Shown in pieces: positions 18,009 to 27,511 of a DNA stretch of 64,000 nt; positions within the stretch are counted from its first letter, which is position 1; each line of letters begins with the position of its first letter. Made by a program: the position numbers and the translations under genes. Origin of the DNA: Glaciimonas sp. PCH181. Lineage in GTDB: Bacteria; Pseudomonadota; Gammaproteobacteria; Burkholderiales; Burkholderiaceae_D. Under the pieces are notes generated by a model, which did no database searches, was not told the origin of the DNA, and saw only the letters and a program-made list of their open reading frames with translations. The stretch spans positions 620,001-684,000 of the forward strand of contig NZ_PYFP01000002.1 in NCBI RefSeq assembly GCF_003056055.1. Reading direction: 5' to 3'.

Positions 18009-18037
18009 TTGTTAGTTATTCTTCAGATAACTAACAA
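18009..18037. promoter_or_regulatory. perfect 11-base dyad between the transglutaminase and Anbu genes
   Basis: TTGTTAGTTAT at 18009-18019 and ATAACTAACAA at 18027-18037, a perfect inverted repeat with a seven-base spacer. AT-rich and with no T run after it, so an operator is more likely than a terminator. A possible -10 (TAAAAT) lies 14 bases downstream at about 18052, so the dyad would cover the -35 region of a promoter for the Anbu gene. Confidence 0.5.
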
Positions 18038-18085
18038 TGTGGCGCAATCCTGTAAAATCTGTCCTTTAGATTTTTTATTTGCATC

Positions 18086-18961
18086 ATGACTTATTGCGTC
18101 GCTATGCGCCTGAAGACCGGGCTGGTTTTCTTGTCCGACTCTCGCACCAATGCCGGTGTCGATCACGTCGGCACTTTCCGTAAGATGAGCGTGTTTGAAA
18201 ATCCGGGCGAGCGCATGCTGGTCATGATGACGGCAGGCAACTTATCGATCTCGCAATCGATTAAACAAATCATCTCGGAACACACCACCGCCACCGGAAA
18301 AAGTATCTGGACCGCCAATTCGATGTACGAAGCGACGCAAATTGTGGGCGATGCTATTCGAATAGTATTTGAACGCGATGCCAGCGCGTTGCAAAAATTC
18401 GGCATCGATTTCAACGTCGGGATTATTTTTGGCGGCCAGATCAAAGGCGAACGTTGCCGTTTATTCCAGATTTACTCCGCAGGCAATTTCATCGAAGCGC
18501 ATGATGAGAACCCTTATTTCCAGATCGGCGAAGCCAAATACGGCAAACCGATCATCGATCGGGTTTTCGTCGGCTCAGATTTGACGCTTGATCAAGCTGC
18601 AAAATGTGCGCTGCTATCAATGGATTCGACCTTACGCTCCAATTTATCGGTCGGCTTGCCACTTGATTTGCTGGTGTATGAAAGCGAAAAACTGGCGCTA
18701 ACCCATTTCGTGACCATCGATGAAAAAAATCAGTACTTCAAGTCGATTATCGGCAGTTGGTCTAGCCAGCTTAGGCGGGTCTTCGATGAAACCGCAGATC
18801 CGTTGTGGCATCCAGTCCCGGCAGAGGTTTCCGATAGATTGACGTTGAAAGCCGACCAAACTCAGTCGCTGGTGATAACGCCGCCCAAGGATATTCTGTG
18901 GGATAGCATCCCAACTGCATTGCAAACGCTGGCCCAGAGTCAGAATAGCGGGCAAAGCTAG
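18086..18961 (+). CDS. Anbu proteasome-type peptidase
   Basis: 291 residues. It starts MTYCVAMRLKTGLVFLSDSRT, which matches the Anbu (ancestral beta subunit, COG3484) family of Ntn-hydrolases related to HslV and the proteasome beta subunit. After removal of Met1 the nucleophile would be Thr2; Asp18 and Lys33 are spaced like the Asp17 and Lys33 of proteasome subunits. No ATPase partner (HslU, Mpa or FtsH-like) is encoded nearby; instead it follows the ATP-grasp, alpha-E and transglutaminase genes after a 126-base gap containing a dyad. Its substrate and physiological role are unknown for the family. Loss of function is not suggested: the frame is intact. Confidence 0.88.
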   Translation: MTYCVAMRLKTGLVFLSDSRTNAGVDHVGTFRKMSVFENPGERMLVMMTAGNLSISQSIKQIISEHTTATGKSIWTANSMYEATQIVGDAIRIVFERDASALQKFGIDFNVGIIFGGQIKGERCRLFQIYSAGNFIEAHDENPYFQIGEAKYGKPIIDRVFVGSDLTLDQAAKCALLSMDSTLRSNLSVGLPLDLLVYESEKLALTHFVTIDEKNQYFKSIIGSWSSQLRRVFDETADPLWHPVPAEVSDRLTLKADQTQSLVITPPKDILWDSIPTALQTLAQSQNSGQS

Positions 18962-19023
18962 CGTTAGTTTGCGTAATCGTTGTAAGCGCTGAGTATTTCA
19001 GCTGCGGCGATTATTCCAGCCAT

Positions 19024-19054
19024 AAAAAAAGCTCCCGATGCCGGGAGCTTTTTT
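19024..19054. terminator. bidirectional terminator between the Anbu gene and purM
   Basis: GCTCCCG and CGGGAGC around a three-base loop, flanked by seven A on one side and a T run on the other. It can end both the plus-strand Anbu transcript and the minus-strand purM transcript. Confidence 0.85.
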
Positions 19055-19078
19055 ACTATCAATCTTGCAAAAATAGAT

Positions 19079-20122
19079 TTACAGCACAATCGTCTGTGCT
19101 TCGCCGTCAGCGCGCGTCCGGATTTCACCGATTGTAAATACTGTCTCGCCCGCAGCCTGCAATTGCGCCAATGCAGCTTGTGCATTTTCTTTCGCCACGA
19201 TCACGGCCATACCGATACCGCAGTTGAAAACCCGATGCATTTCATCATCAGCGACGCCGCCATGCTCTTGCAGCCATGTAAATAGTGGCGGCATCGTCCA
19301 GCCATCGCGATGCAGTACAGCGGTTAAATTGTCTTGCAGCACGCGCGGGATATTCTCTACCAGACCACCGCCGGTAATATGGACCATACCTTTGACTTCC
19401 ATCGATTCCATCAATGCCAGCAGCGGCTTGACGTAAATACGGGTCGGTGCCATCAGCACATCGGCCAGACTACGGCCATGGAAATCAGCATCAAGGTCAG
19501 GTTTAGCAACAGCAATAATCTTGCGAACCAACGAATAACCGTTGGAGTGCGCGCCCGATGATGCCAGACCGAGGATCACATCACCGGGAGTGATTTTGGT
19601 GCCGTCGATCAGCTTGGATTTCTCGACTGCGCCAACCGCAAAACCGGCCAGATCGTATTCGCCGTCTGGATACATACTTGGCATTTCGGCAGTTTCGCCG
19701 CCGATTAAGGCGCAACCGGCTTGCTCGCAACCTTGGGCGATGCCCTTGATGACATCGGTCGCGCTAGGCACGTCAAGCTTGCCGCAGGCGAAATAATCGA
19801 GGAAAAATAGTGGCTCGGCGCCTTGGACCAGAATGTCATTGACGCTCATTGCGACCAGATCGATACCTACGGTATCGTGACGATTCAGCATAAAAGCTAG
19901 TTTTAGCTTGGTGCCAACGCCATCCGTGCCAGAAACCAACACTGGCTCTTTGAATTTCTTGCTGATTTCGAACAGCGCACCAAAACCGCCGATGCCGCCC
20001 ATTACGCCTTCGCGCATTGTGCGTTTAGCAAATGGCTTGATGGCCTCGACTAAAGCGTCGCCGGCGTCCATATCAACGCCGGCGTCGCGATAGGAAAGAG
20101 AAACATTGGATGTTGAAGTCAT
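19079..20122 (-). CDS. purM: phosphoribosylformylglycinamidine cyclo-ligase (AIR synthetase)
   Basis: 347 residues from the ATG at 20122 ([15 protein letters not shown]); an upstream in-frame codon at 20176 would add 18 unlikely residues. It closes the imidazole ring of purine biosynthesis: FGAM plus ATP gives AIR. Signature elements: [44 protein letters not shown] (nucleotide-binding loop) and [10 protein letters not shown]. Length is normal (E. coli 345). Divergent from the AI-2E-family permease gene, as often found upstream of hda in betaproteobacteria. Confidence 0.95.
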   Translation of the reverse strand: MTSTSNVSLSYRDAGVDMDAGDALVEAIKPFAKRTMREGVMGGIGGFGALFEISKKFKEPVLVSGTDGVGTKLKLAFMLNRHDTVGIDLVAMSVNDILVQGAEPLFFLDYFACGKLDVPSATDVIKGIAQGCEQAGCALIGGETAEMPSMYPDGEYDLAGFAVGAVEKSKLIDGTKITPGDVILGLASSGAHSNGYSLVRKIIAVAKPDLDADFHGRSLADVLMAPTRIYVKPLLALMESMEVKGMVHITGGGLVENIPRVLQDNLTAVLHRDGWTMPPLFTWLQEHGGVADDEMHRVFNCGIGMAVIVAKENAQAALAQLQAAGETVFTIGEIRTRADGEAQTIVL

Positions 20123-20275
20123 GATGTGATTGGCAGCAGAGGCGGTAAAATAGAAGAATTCGTCCGCGCATAACAAAATAACAACAAATAAACATTCTAT
20201 TATTAGGTTTATTTAGGTTTGTTATCGCGGCAAAAACGCTATTTTATCAAACCGATTCAACTATCCCCAAAATAC

Positions 20276-21358
20276 ATGCCATTTTCTTTTACTGAAGAGC
20301 AAAAACAAACAACGTTGTGGTGTGTCATGGGTGCGTTGCTCATTGCGTTATTCGTCGCATTGGGCCCGATCATGACGCCATTCGTTGCCTCGGCGATTCT
20401 GGCGTACGCTCTTAACCCGGGTGTCGACTGGCTGGCGAAACGACGAATAGGCAAATATCGGCTGCCCCGCGCCTTGGCGGTATTTCTGGTCATGATGATA
20501 CTGTTGTTGGCGATTCTGGCGATGATCCTGATCGTGATTCCGGTGCTGCACAAAGAAATTCCATTGTTGCAAAATCAAATACCGACCTTTTTAACCAGAC
20601 TAAACGATACGCTTGGGCCGCATTTGCACGACCTTGGGATTAATTTTCGACTGGATGGTGCTGGCATCAAAGATATGCTGGTCAAACAACTCTCCACTAG
20701 TGGGGATGAAATCTGGACTTCGGTGCTTGCCTCCATCAAAGTTGGCGGCACCGCCGTCATTGGCTGGCTGGCGACCTTATTACTAGTCCCTATCGTGTTA
20801 TTTTATTTATTGCAGGATTGGCACCAGTTTCTATCCCGCCTTGGCAAAATGGTGCCGCGTCGCTGGCAAGCAAAGACGGCTAGCATGGCGCATGAAGTCG
20901 ACGAATTGTTAGCGCAGTATTTGCGTGGTCAATTATTGGTAATGTTAGTACTGGCAGTCTATTATTCTACCGGGCTGGCAATTGCCGGATTTGACGTTGC
21001 GCTGCCAGTCGGTATCATTACCGGATTGTTGGTATTTATTCCATACGTCGGCTTCGGGCTAGGCTTGGTGCTGGCGCTGATTGCCGCGATGTTGCAGTTC
21101 GGCGGCTTTCATGGATTAATCGCGGTGGCGATTGTGTATGGCATCGGTCAGGTGCTCGAAAGCTTTATCCTGACACCGCGCCTGGTCGGCGAACGCATTG
21201 GTTTGCACCCGCTGGTAGTCATTTTTGCGTTGATGGCCTTTGGGCAGTTGTTTGGCTTTGTCGGCATCTTGCTGGCGTTACCCGCTTCGGCAATTATCTC
21301 CGTGATGGTCAAACATCTTCGTATGCACTATCTCAGCAGCAGTTTTTATAATCAGTAA
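20276..21358 (+). CDS. AI-2E family transporter (PerM/YdiK type permease)
   Basis: 360 residues from the ATG at 20276 (MPFSFTEEQKQ); upstream in-frame TTG at 20219 is less likely. About seven or eight membrane spans, with the family's central soluble stretch (IPLLQNQIPTFLTRLND) and the conserved late motif FIPYVGFGLGLVLALI and GQVLESFILTPRLVGERIGLHP. Family members have been linked to AI-2 export or to Na+/H+ exchange, so the substrate is open. It lies 39 bases before hda and may share its transcript. Confidence 0.88.
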   Translation: MPFSFTEEQKQTTLWCVMGALLIALFVALGPIMTPFVASAILAYALNPGVDWLAKRRIGKYRLPRALAVFLVMMILLLAILAMILIVIPVLHKEIPLLQNQIPTFLTRLNDTLGPHLHDLGINFRLDGAGIKDMLVKQLSTSGDEIWTSVLASIKVGGTAVIGWLATLLLVPIVLFYLLQDWHQFLSRLGKMVPRRWQAKTASMAHEVDELLAQYLRGQLLVMLVLAVYYSTGLAIAGFDVALPVGIITGLLVFIPYVGFGLGLVLALIAAMLQFGGFHGLIAVAIVYGIGQVLESFILTPRLVGERIGLHPLVVIFALMAFGQLFGFVGILLALPASAIISVMVKHLRMHYLSSSFYNQ

Positions 21359-21397
21359 AATGCCATTACAACAGCAATCAAGTAGGAAAACCCAAGC

Positions 21398-22138
21398 ATG
21401 AGGCAGTTACTGCTCGACATTACTGCCGACGACGCACAAACCCTGGATACTTTCGTCATCGGAAATAACCAGGAAGTGTTGCATTTTTTGCAGCAATTAA
21501 CAGCACCATCAACCGCCGTAGTTACCGCACCGGGCGATAGATTCGTCTACCTGTGGGGTCAATCCGGCGCAGGGAAAAGCCATTTACTACAAGCTTTTGC
21601 ACGTGCCACCAACGCGCATTTGATCTCTGCCGCCGATTTAAACGCGCATCATGCGACTGAATACAATGAGGCCTATAGCGCGGGCCTGTTTCATTTTTCG
21701 CCCGACGATACCGGCTATCTGATTGATGACTGCGACAAATTATGTGCAGAAGACCAGATTCTTGCATTTGCATTGTTTAACCAAATCCGCGAACATGGCG
21801 GCTGGCTGATTACCAGTGGCGGCCAACCGCCCGCAGAACTGACGAACACGGTGCGCGAAGATTTGCGTACGCGTCTCGGCTGGGGCCTGATTTATCAATT
21901 GCATGGCTTAAGCGACGAGGAAAAAATCTCGACATTGACGCAGGCAGCACAAGCGCGTGGGCTTACCCTGTCAAGTGGCGTGCTACCCTATCTCATTACC
22001 CATTTCAGACGTGATATGCGTTCATTAATGGCAAAGCTGGATGAACTCGACCGTTATTCGCTAGAAACCAAACGCCCTATAACCCTGCCGTTATTACGCA
22101 GCCTGTTACAACTCGAATCTGAAGAAAAATCATTATGA
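21398..22138 (+). CDS. hda: DnaA regulatory inactivator Hda
   Basis: 246 residues. A DnaA-like AAA+ domain alone, without DnaA's DNA-binding domain: Walker A WGQSGAGKSHLL near residue 51, Walker B YLIDDCDKL, and LRTRLGWGLIYQL (box VII-like). With the DNA-bound sliding clamp it stimulates ATP hydrolysis by DnaA and so limits re-initiation. The N-terminal MRQLLLDITADDAQTLDTF fits the clamp-binding QLxLD/QL motif. The stop overlaps the next start by four bases (ATGA), so the two are translationally coupled. Confidence 0.92.
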   Translation: MRQLLLDITADDAQTLDTFVIGNNQEVLHFLQQLTAPSTAVVTAPGDRFVYLWGQSGAGKSHLLQAFARATNAHLISAADLNAHHATEYNEAYSAGLFHFSPDDTGYLIDDCDKLCAEDQILAFALFNQIREHGGWLITSGGQPPAELTNTVREDLRTRLGWGLIYQLHGLSDEEKISTLTQAAQARGLTLSSGVLPYLITHFRRDMRSLMAKLDELDRYSLETKRPITLPLLRSLLQLESEEKSL

Positions 22139-22806
22139 ATCTAGCGCTATTCGACCTTGACCACACACTGCTGCCTATCGACTCGGATTTCGAGTGGGGG
22201 CAATTTTTAATCCGTATCGGCGCAGTGGATGCCGATGCGTTCAAAAAAAGTAATGCTGAGTGGTTTGCCCAATATCAGGCAGGCACCCTTGATCCTGTGA
22301 AGTATCTGGAATTCACCTTCGGCACGTTGTCAGCATTTCCGCGTAAGCAGCTGGATGCCTGGCATGAGCAATTTATGAAAGAAGTGATCCTGCCGCGTAT
22401 TACACCGCAGGCGCTGGACCTGTTGCAACAGCATCACGATGCGGGCGATCTGGTTGCCATCGTGACTGCCACAAACAGTTTTGTCACCGAACCAATTGCC
22501 AAAGCGCTAGGCGTCGATTTTCTGATCGCGTCCGACCCGGAAACCACAGATGAAGGCGAAATTACCGGCAAACTGCTGGATACCCCAACATACGGTCCGG
22601 GCAAAGTCATCCATACGCATGCGTGGCTGGCTACGATGGACATGACGCTGGATAGCTTTCCGCGCACTTTTTTCTATAGCGATTCGCATAATGACTTGCC
22701 GCTAATGAAACTAGTTACCGACCCGATTGCGACCAATCCGAACGCGCAACTGAAAGCACATGCTGACGCGCACGGCTGGTCGATTCTGAATTTATTCGAC
22801 GAATAA
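22135..22806 (+). CDS. HAD-superfamily phosphatase (HAD-IB, SerB-like)
   Basis: 223 residues. HAD motif I DLDHTLLP with Asp7 and Asp9, motif II in AIVTATNS, and motif III/IV with Lys in GPGKVIH and FFYSDSHNDLPLM. The cap domain inserted after motif I is helical, as in the HAD-IB group with phosphoserine phosphatase. Genes of this kind sit between hda and pcnB in many betaproteobacteria. The substrate is unknown; a small phosphorylated metabolite such as histidinol phosphate or phosphoserine is possible. Confidence 0.85.
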   Translation: MNLALFDLDHTLLPIDSDFEWGQFLIRIGAVDADAFKKSNAEWFAQYQAGTLDPVKYLEFTFGTLSAFPRKQLDAWHEQFMKEVILPRITPQALDLLQQHHDAGDLVAIVTATNSFVTEPIAKALGVDFLIASDPETTDEGEITGKLLDTPTYGPGKVIHTHAWLATMDMTLDSFPRTFFYSDSHNDLPLMKLVTDPIATNPNAQLKAHADAHGWSILNLFDE

Positions 22807-22829
22807 GGCGCTTTGAAGAAATAAGCATG

Positions 22830-22947
22830 ACGTTTGGATCGGCCCCGGCCAGCGCTTCTGGCAACATGGCGCGCAAGAGTTATAGTGCGCCTTGTAATAA
22901 CCAGTACGTTACTGCTACTGTAAATGGCACCGATCCGATCCAAACGT
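22830..22947. repeat. 118-base element bounded by 13-base perfect inverted repeats
   Basis: ACGTTTGGATCGG at 22830-22842 and CCGATCCAAACGT at 22935-22947 are exact complements. The interior holds a further short hairpin (GGCGC...GCGCC near 22869-22892) and no coding frame. It fills most of the gap between the HAD gene and pcnB. It could be a structured 5' leader of pcnB or the remains of a small non-autonomous mobile element. Confidence 0.5.
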
Positions 22948-23015
22948 GAGAATTATTTCGGAATGCACCTAGTCGAGACGACGCCTCTGCATCGCCCACC
23001 TATAATCAAACCACA

Positions 23016-24374
23016 ATGATCAAAAAGCTGATTCGCTCCATCCTCGGACCCAAGAAAAAGATGGACGACCACACCACACCAGTGGTGCTGGCCCCCAAGC
23101 AACATGGCATTGACCCACAACTGGTTTCGCCCAATGCGATACGCGTGACCAGTACGCTGCAAGAGGCCGGTTTCAAGGCCTTCATCGTAGGCGGGGCGGT
23201 GCGCGATCTTTTGCTGGGCGTAAAACCGAAAGATTTCGACGTTGCCACGAATGCCACGCCGGAACAGGTCAAACGGCTATTCCGGCGTGCGTTCCTGATC
23301 GGCAAGCGTTTTCAGATCGTGCACGTCATGTTTGGTCAGGAATTGATCGAAGTCACCACATTCCGTGGCGCTTCATCGACCGGCGCGCCGAAAGATGAGC
23401 ATGGCCGCGTATTGCGCGACAATACCTTTGGCGAGCAGCACGAAGACGCCGCCCGCCGCGATTTCACTATCAACGCCATGTATTACGATCCAAGCAACCA
23501 AAGCGTGCTGGATTATCACGGCGGAATTGCCGACGTTCGCGGCAAAATCTTGCGCATCATCGGCATCCCTGAAGCCCGCTATCGCGAAGATCCGGTGCGG
23601 ATGTTGCGTATCGTCCGCTTTGCCGCCAAGCTTAACTTCACCATCGAGCCAGAAACCCGGGCCCCGATTCCCGTCATGGCAACTCTCATCAATAACGTTC
23701 CGACAGCACGCGTATTCGATGAAATGCTAAAGCTGCTGATGAGCGGCCATGCGCTGGCTTGCCTGCAACAGCTGCGTAAAGAAGGCTTGCATCATGGCTT
23801 GTTGCCATTGCTGGACGTGGTGCTGGAGCAACCAATGGGCGAAAAATTCGTCACTTTGGCGCTGGCAAATACCGATCAGCGCGTCCGTGAGGGCAAACCA
23901 GTTTCGCCCGGCTTCCTATTTGCCGCATTGCTATGGCATCAAGTGCTGGAAAAGTGGACTGCCTATAAAGCGGCTGGTGAATTTCCTATCCCCGCGCTGC
24001 ATCTTGCGGCCGATGATGTGCTGGATGCACAAACCGATAAGCTGGCGCTACAACGCAAAATCGCGTCCGATATGCGTGATATCTGGTCGATGCAACCGCG
24101 ATTCGAGCGTCGTGTCGGCAAATCACCGCACAAATTGCTGGAACATCTGCGATTGCGTGCTGGCTACGATTTCTTGCTATTGCGTTGCGCCTCGGGCGAA
24201 CTTGACAGCGAATTAGGCGAATGGTGGACGGCCTTCATGGAAGCCGATGGGACCGGGAGAGAAGTATTGCTGGCACAAAAGCCAAAGGTCACAAACGAAC
24301 CGCCGCCACCGAAAAAACGTGCACGCAGACGTAGTAGCAGCACGGGCGGCGGCGGTGCGCAAAACGGGGCGTAG
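23016..24374 (+). CDS. pcnB: poly(A) polymerase I (polynucleotide adenylyltransferase)
   Basis: 452 residues. Adds poly(A) tails to RNA 3' ends, marking them for decay. The nucleotidyltransferase signature GGAVRDLLLGVKPKDFDVAT, then RAFLIGKRFQIVHVMF and the RNA-binding region RRDFTINAMYYDP and YREDPVRMLRIVRFAAKL are all present. The C-terminus is a basic tail (PKKRARRRSSSTGGGG), as in other proteobacterial PcnB. The choice of PcnB over a CCA-adding enzyme rests on length, the basic tail and the position just before folK. Confidence 0.93.
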   Translation: MIKKLIRSILGPKKKMDDHTTPVVLAPKQHGIDPQLVSPNAIRVTSTLQEAGFKAFIVGGAVRDLLLGVKPKDFDVATNATPEQVKRLFRRAFLIGKRFQIVHVMFGQELIEVTTFRGASSTGAPKDEHGRVLRDNTFGEQHEDAARRDFTINAMYYDPSNQSVLDYHGGIADVRGKILRIIGIPEARYREDPVRMLRIVRFAAKLNFTIEPETRAPIPVMATLINNVPTARVFDEMLKLLMSGHALACLQQLRKEGLHHGLLPLLDVVLEQPMGEKFVTLALANTDQRVREGKPVSPGFLFAALLWHQVLEKWTAYKAAGEFPIPALHLAADDVLDAQTDKLALQRKIASDMRDIWSMQPRFERRVGKSPHKLLEHLRLRAGYDFLLLRCASGELDSELGEWWTAFMEADGTGREVLLAQKPKVTNEPPPPKKRARRRSSSTGGGGAQNGA

Positions 24375-24376
24375 GC

Positions 24377-24883
24377 GTGACGATTCCCCCCAATCCCCCT
24401 ATTTGCGCTAATGTAGTCGCTTACATAGGCGTCGGCGGCAATCTTGGCGATGCCAGAGCGCAGGTAGAAAATGCGATTGTGCAGCTGGGCGCGTTACCGC
24501 ATACCAAGCTCAGCGCACAATCCAGTTTGTTTCGCACCGCCCCCATAGAGTCCAGCGGTGATGATTACGTCAATGCAGTCGTGCGCATTGATACGCAACT
24601 AGATCCGCATGCATTGTTGCAGGCATTACAAGATGTCGAACACAATTTCGGTCGTGAACGTCCTTATCTGAACGCTCCGCGAACGCTGGATCTGGATTTA
24701 TTGTTATATGGGACAACAACGATTGCCGATGCAACATTAACTGTGCCACATCCCCGCATGGTTCAGCGCGCCTTCGTTTTGATCCCTTTGCTGCAAATCG
24801 ATCCTTTTATTGCGATTCCAGGACTCGGTCCGGCACACCAGTTCGTGCCGCAAGTCACCGATCAGGCAATTGCTAAAATTTAA
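24377..24883 (+). CDS. folK: 2-amino-4-hydroxy-6-hydroxymethyldihydropteridine pyrophosphokinase
   Basis: 168 residues from a GTG start two bases after the pcnB stop. Transfers pyrophosphate from ATP to the pterin in folate synthesis. HPPK signatures: YIGVGGNLGDARAQ, SSLFRTAPIES, and the substrate-binding block RERPYLNAPRTLDLDLLLYG, then VPHPRMVQRAFVLIPL. Translationally coupled to pcnB by position. Confidence 0.94.
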   Translation: MTIPPNPPICANVVAYIGVGGNLGDARAQVENAIVQLGALPHTKLSAQSSLFRTAPIESSGDDYVNAVVRIDTQLDPHALLQALQDVEHNFGRERPYLNAPRTLDLDLLLYGTTTIADATLTVPHPRMVQRAFVLIPLLQIDPFIAIPGLGPAHQFVPQVTDQAIAKI

Positions 24884-25036
24884 CCTGAGATGCAAGTCGG
24901 CTGACTGCATCGTCTCAAAAAACATGCACGCTCTACGCTAGTCACGGTGTCGTTTTACAGACTGTAAATACGACAATTTGCGGGACTCCATCCTCGCCAG
25001 ACGCTTTGCTACAGCGAAGCATTTTATTTACCGCAT

Positions 25037-25684
25037 ATGAATCTACAATCTTACAAGTACGTCGTGGTTGAAGGCCCCATCGGGGCCGGAAAAACGACCC
25101 TGACAAAAAAAATAGCCGCACACATCGGTGCGCAAGTGCTGCTGGAACAACCGGAAAATAACCCTTTTCTGGAAAAGTTCTATTACGATCCAGCCCGCTA
25201 TGCGCTATCGACGCAGATGTTCTTTTTGTTCCAGCGTATCAATCAATTGCGCGATCTGGCACAGAGCGATTTATTTGACAGCTCAGGCGCCGTTGCGGCC
25301 GATTTTTTACTAGATAAAGATCCGATTTTTGCCAATCTGACACTCGCCGATGATGAGCTAAAACTCTATCAACAGCTGTACAGCCATCTGCGCCCGCAAA
25401 CGCCGACGCCGGATCTTGTCATTTATCTGCAAGCAGAACCGGATACGCTGTTCGAACGCATCAAAAAACGCGGAATTCCTATGGAATCCGGTATTTCACC
25501 CGATTATCTGAAACGACTGTGCGAGAGCTATAGCCGCTTTTTTTACGATTACGAGGCCGCGCCATTATTAATCGTGAATAACGAACATCTGGATTTATCC
25601 GGCAGTGATGCCGATTTTGAGTTGCTGCTGGCCCGTATCGATAGCATGCGCGGAAAGCGTGAATTTTTTAATCGCGGAGAATAA
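25037..25684 (+). CDS. deoxynucleoside kinase (deoxyadenosine/deoxyguanosine kinase family)
   Basis: 215 residues. P-loop [17 protein letters not shown] at about 11-27, followed by the dNK signature region [29 protein letters not shown]-type sequence and the lid/arginine segment [15 protein letters not shown]. Phosphorylates deoxynucleosides for salvage, with ATP. The E-x-R-like motif of the family appears in [10 protein letters not shown]. One base separates it from panB (stop 25684, start 25686). In betaproteobacteria it is found regularly between folK and panB. Confidence 0.88.
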   Translation: MNLQSYKYVVVEGPIGAGKTTLTKKIAAHIGAQVLLEQPENNPFLEKFYYDPARYALSTQMFFLFQRINQLRDLAQSDLFDSSGAVAADFLLDKDPIFANLTLADDELKLYQQLYSHLRPQTPTPDLVIYLQAEPDTLFERIKKRGIPMESGISPDYLKRLCESYSRFFYDYEAAPLLIVNNEHLDLSGSDADFELLLARIDSMRGKREFFNRGE

Positions 25685-25685
25685 T

Positions 25686-26519
25686 ATGGCGGGTTACTTA
25701 CAAGGCGACACGGCGTCGCCAACACGGACAAAACCGGTGACGGCTCCGGTACTGCAAGCCATGCATGACAAAGGTGAAAAAATCACCATGCTGACTTGTT
25801 ACGATGCTAGCTTCACAGCGCTGCTGGACCGTTGTGGCATCGACACTATCCTAGTGGGAGATTCGCTCGGTATGGTCTGTCAGGGTCACGCATCGACGCT
25901 GCCAGTATCCGTGCAAGATATTGTGTATCACACCGCCAGCGTTGCACGTGCCAATCCTACTGCAATGGTGCTGGCCGACTTGCCGTTCGGGAGTTATGGC
26001 ACACCTGAGAGCGCGTTCGCCAACGCCGTTCAGGTGATTCAGGCAGGCGCGCAGATGGTCAAAATCGAAGGCGGCGCCTGGCTGGCGCCAACCGTGCGTT
26101 TTCTGACTGATCGTGCCATTCCGGTGTGCGCGCATCTGGGTCTGACACCGCAATCTGTGCATCAGATGGGCGGCTACAAAGTACAAGGTAAAACCGATGC
26201 AGCGGCGGAGCAATTGAAAGCGGACGCGCTGGCATTGCAAACGGCTGGCGCAACGCTGATTGTGCTGGAAGCGATTCCCGCAACGTTAGGCAAAGAAGTG
26301 ACGGCATTGCTAAACATCCCGACGATTGGCATCGGCGCGGGTCCGGATTGCTCCGGCCAGGTGTTGGTGTTGCATGATTTGTTGGGCGTTTTCCCAGGCC
26401 ACAAAGCACGTTTCGTGAAGAATTTCATGGAAGGTCAAACCAGCATTGACGCCGCGGTAAAGACCTATATCGCGGCAGTCAAGGACACGTCATTTCCTGC
26501 GCCGGAACATTGTTTTTAA
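25686..26519 (+). CDS. panB: 3-methyl-2-oxobutanoate hydroxymethyltransferase
   Basis: 277 residues from the ATG at 25686, which has GGAG nine bases ahead. First committed step of pantothenate synthesis: ketoisovalerate plus methylene-THF gives ketopantoate. Signatures: [37 protein letters not shown] (Mg2+-binding Asp), [15 protein letters not shown] and [21 protein letters not shown]. The product ends at a convergent terminator. panC is not adjacent in the window. Confidence 0.95.
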   Translation: MAGYLQGDTASPTRTKPVTAPVLQAMHDKGEKITMLTCYDASFTALLDRCGIDTILVGDSLGMVCQGHASTLPVSVQDIVYHTASVARANPTAMVLADLPFGSYGTPESAFANAVQVIQAGAQMVKIEGGAWLAPTVRFLTDRAIPVCAHLGLTPQSVHQMGGYKVQGKTDAAAEQLKADALALQTAGATLIVLEAIPATLGKEVTALLNIPTIGIGAGPDCSGQVLVLHDLLGVFPGHKARFVKNFMEGQTSIDAAVKTYIAAVKDTSFPAPEHCF

Positions 26520-26554
26520 TGTTCAATCCGGCTTTGGCCTGACGAGAAAATAAT

Positions 26555-26595
26555 AAAAAATCCCCAATCCGGCTAACCGAATTGGGGATTTTTTT
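26555..26595. terminator. bidirectional terminator between panB and the carbonic anhydrase gene
   Basis: AAAAAATCCCCAAT and ATTGGGGATTTTTT form a stem of 14 pairs including the A/T arms, 35 bases past the panB stop and 78 bases past the stop of the convergent carbonic anhydrase gene. Confidence 0.85.
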
Positions 26596-26672
26596 ACAGC
26601 TAATTGAATGTTTATAATTCCGCTTAGAAAAGTGTGTTCACCATTCCACGCATTCCTAGCTGCACATCAATC

Positions 26673-27338
26673 TCACTCGTCGTAACGCTTCAAACTGCAG
26701 GCCATATTGTGTGCGAGATCGTCCGGACCATTCACTGTGACGCCCAAATCACGCAACAAGCCGTCTTGCACGCCGTACACCCAGCTATGGATCGTCAGTT
26801 CTTGTCCACGTTCCCAAGCGTCTTGAACGATCGTCGTCTGGCAAACGTTAGACACCTGCTCCATTGAGTTGAGTTCGCACAGACGATCATGTCGTAGCTG
26901 TTCGGACAGCCCTTCTCCCAAATAACGCTCATGTTTTTGATGCACATCTTGCACATGGCGCAGCCAGTTGTCAGCAAGACCAACACGACGCTTGGTCAGG
27001 GCCGCATGGACGCCGGAGCAACCATAATGGCCGACGACGAATACGTGCTTGACCTTAAGTACATCTACCGCAAATTGCAGTACCGACAAGCAATTCAGAT
27101 CGCTATGCGCGACTACGTTCGCAATGTTGCGATGGACAAATAATTCGCCCGGTAGCAAGCCAAGTAATTCATTGGCAGGAACCCGGCTATCAGAGCAGCC
27201 GATCCAGAAATAATCAGGCGATTGTTGGGCGGCCAGCGTTTTAAAAAAGACCGGATCGCGTGCAATCATTGCAGCGGCCCATTGACGGTTGCTATCGAAA
27301 AGTTGTTCCTGTGTGAGGACGTCTTTATGCTTTATCAT
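26673..27338 (-). CDS. can: beta-class carbonic anhydrase
   Basis: 221 residues. Interconverts CO2 and bicarbonate with a zinc ion held by Cys48, Asp50 (CSDSRVPAN), His104 and Cys107 (HYGCSGV), the same spacing as in E. coli Can (Cys42, Asp44, His98, Cys101). Supplies bicarbonate for biosynthetic carboxylations. Stands alone, convergent with panB. Confidence 0.93.
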   Translation of the reverse strand: MIKHKDVLTQEQLFDSNRQWAAAMIARDPVFFKTLAAQQSPDYFWIGCSDSRVPANELLGLLPGELFVHRNIANVVAHSDLNCLSVLQFAVDVLKVKHVFVVGHYGCSGVHAALTKRRVGLADNWLRHVQDVHQKHERYLGEGLSEQLRHDRLCELNSMEQVSNVCQTTIVQDAWERGQELTIHSWVYGVQDGLLRDLGVTVNGPDDLAHNMACSLKRYDE

Positions 27339-27511
27339 CGTTTTCCGTTCAGGGTAAGCTTTTAATTAACATGATATTTTTACAACTCACGTAAATCAAC
27401 TTGACCGCCATTTTATCGAAACTGTAGAGTTACATTTATTTTTTTCAAAATCCGCATGCAGGAAGAGTAAATATTGCATCAAATGCGGTTCTTCGTATGC
27501 ACTGAAATTGT

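Noticed and set aside
24888-24920. inverted sequence after folK
   Set aside because: The stem is imperfect and is followed by A rather than T on the coding strand, so it is not a terminator.
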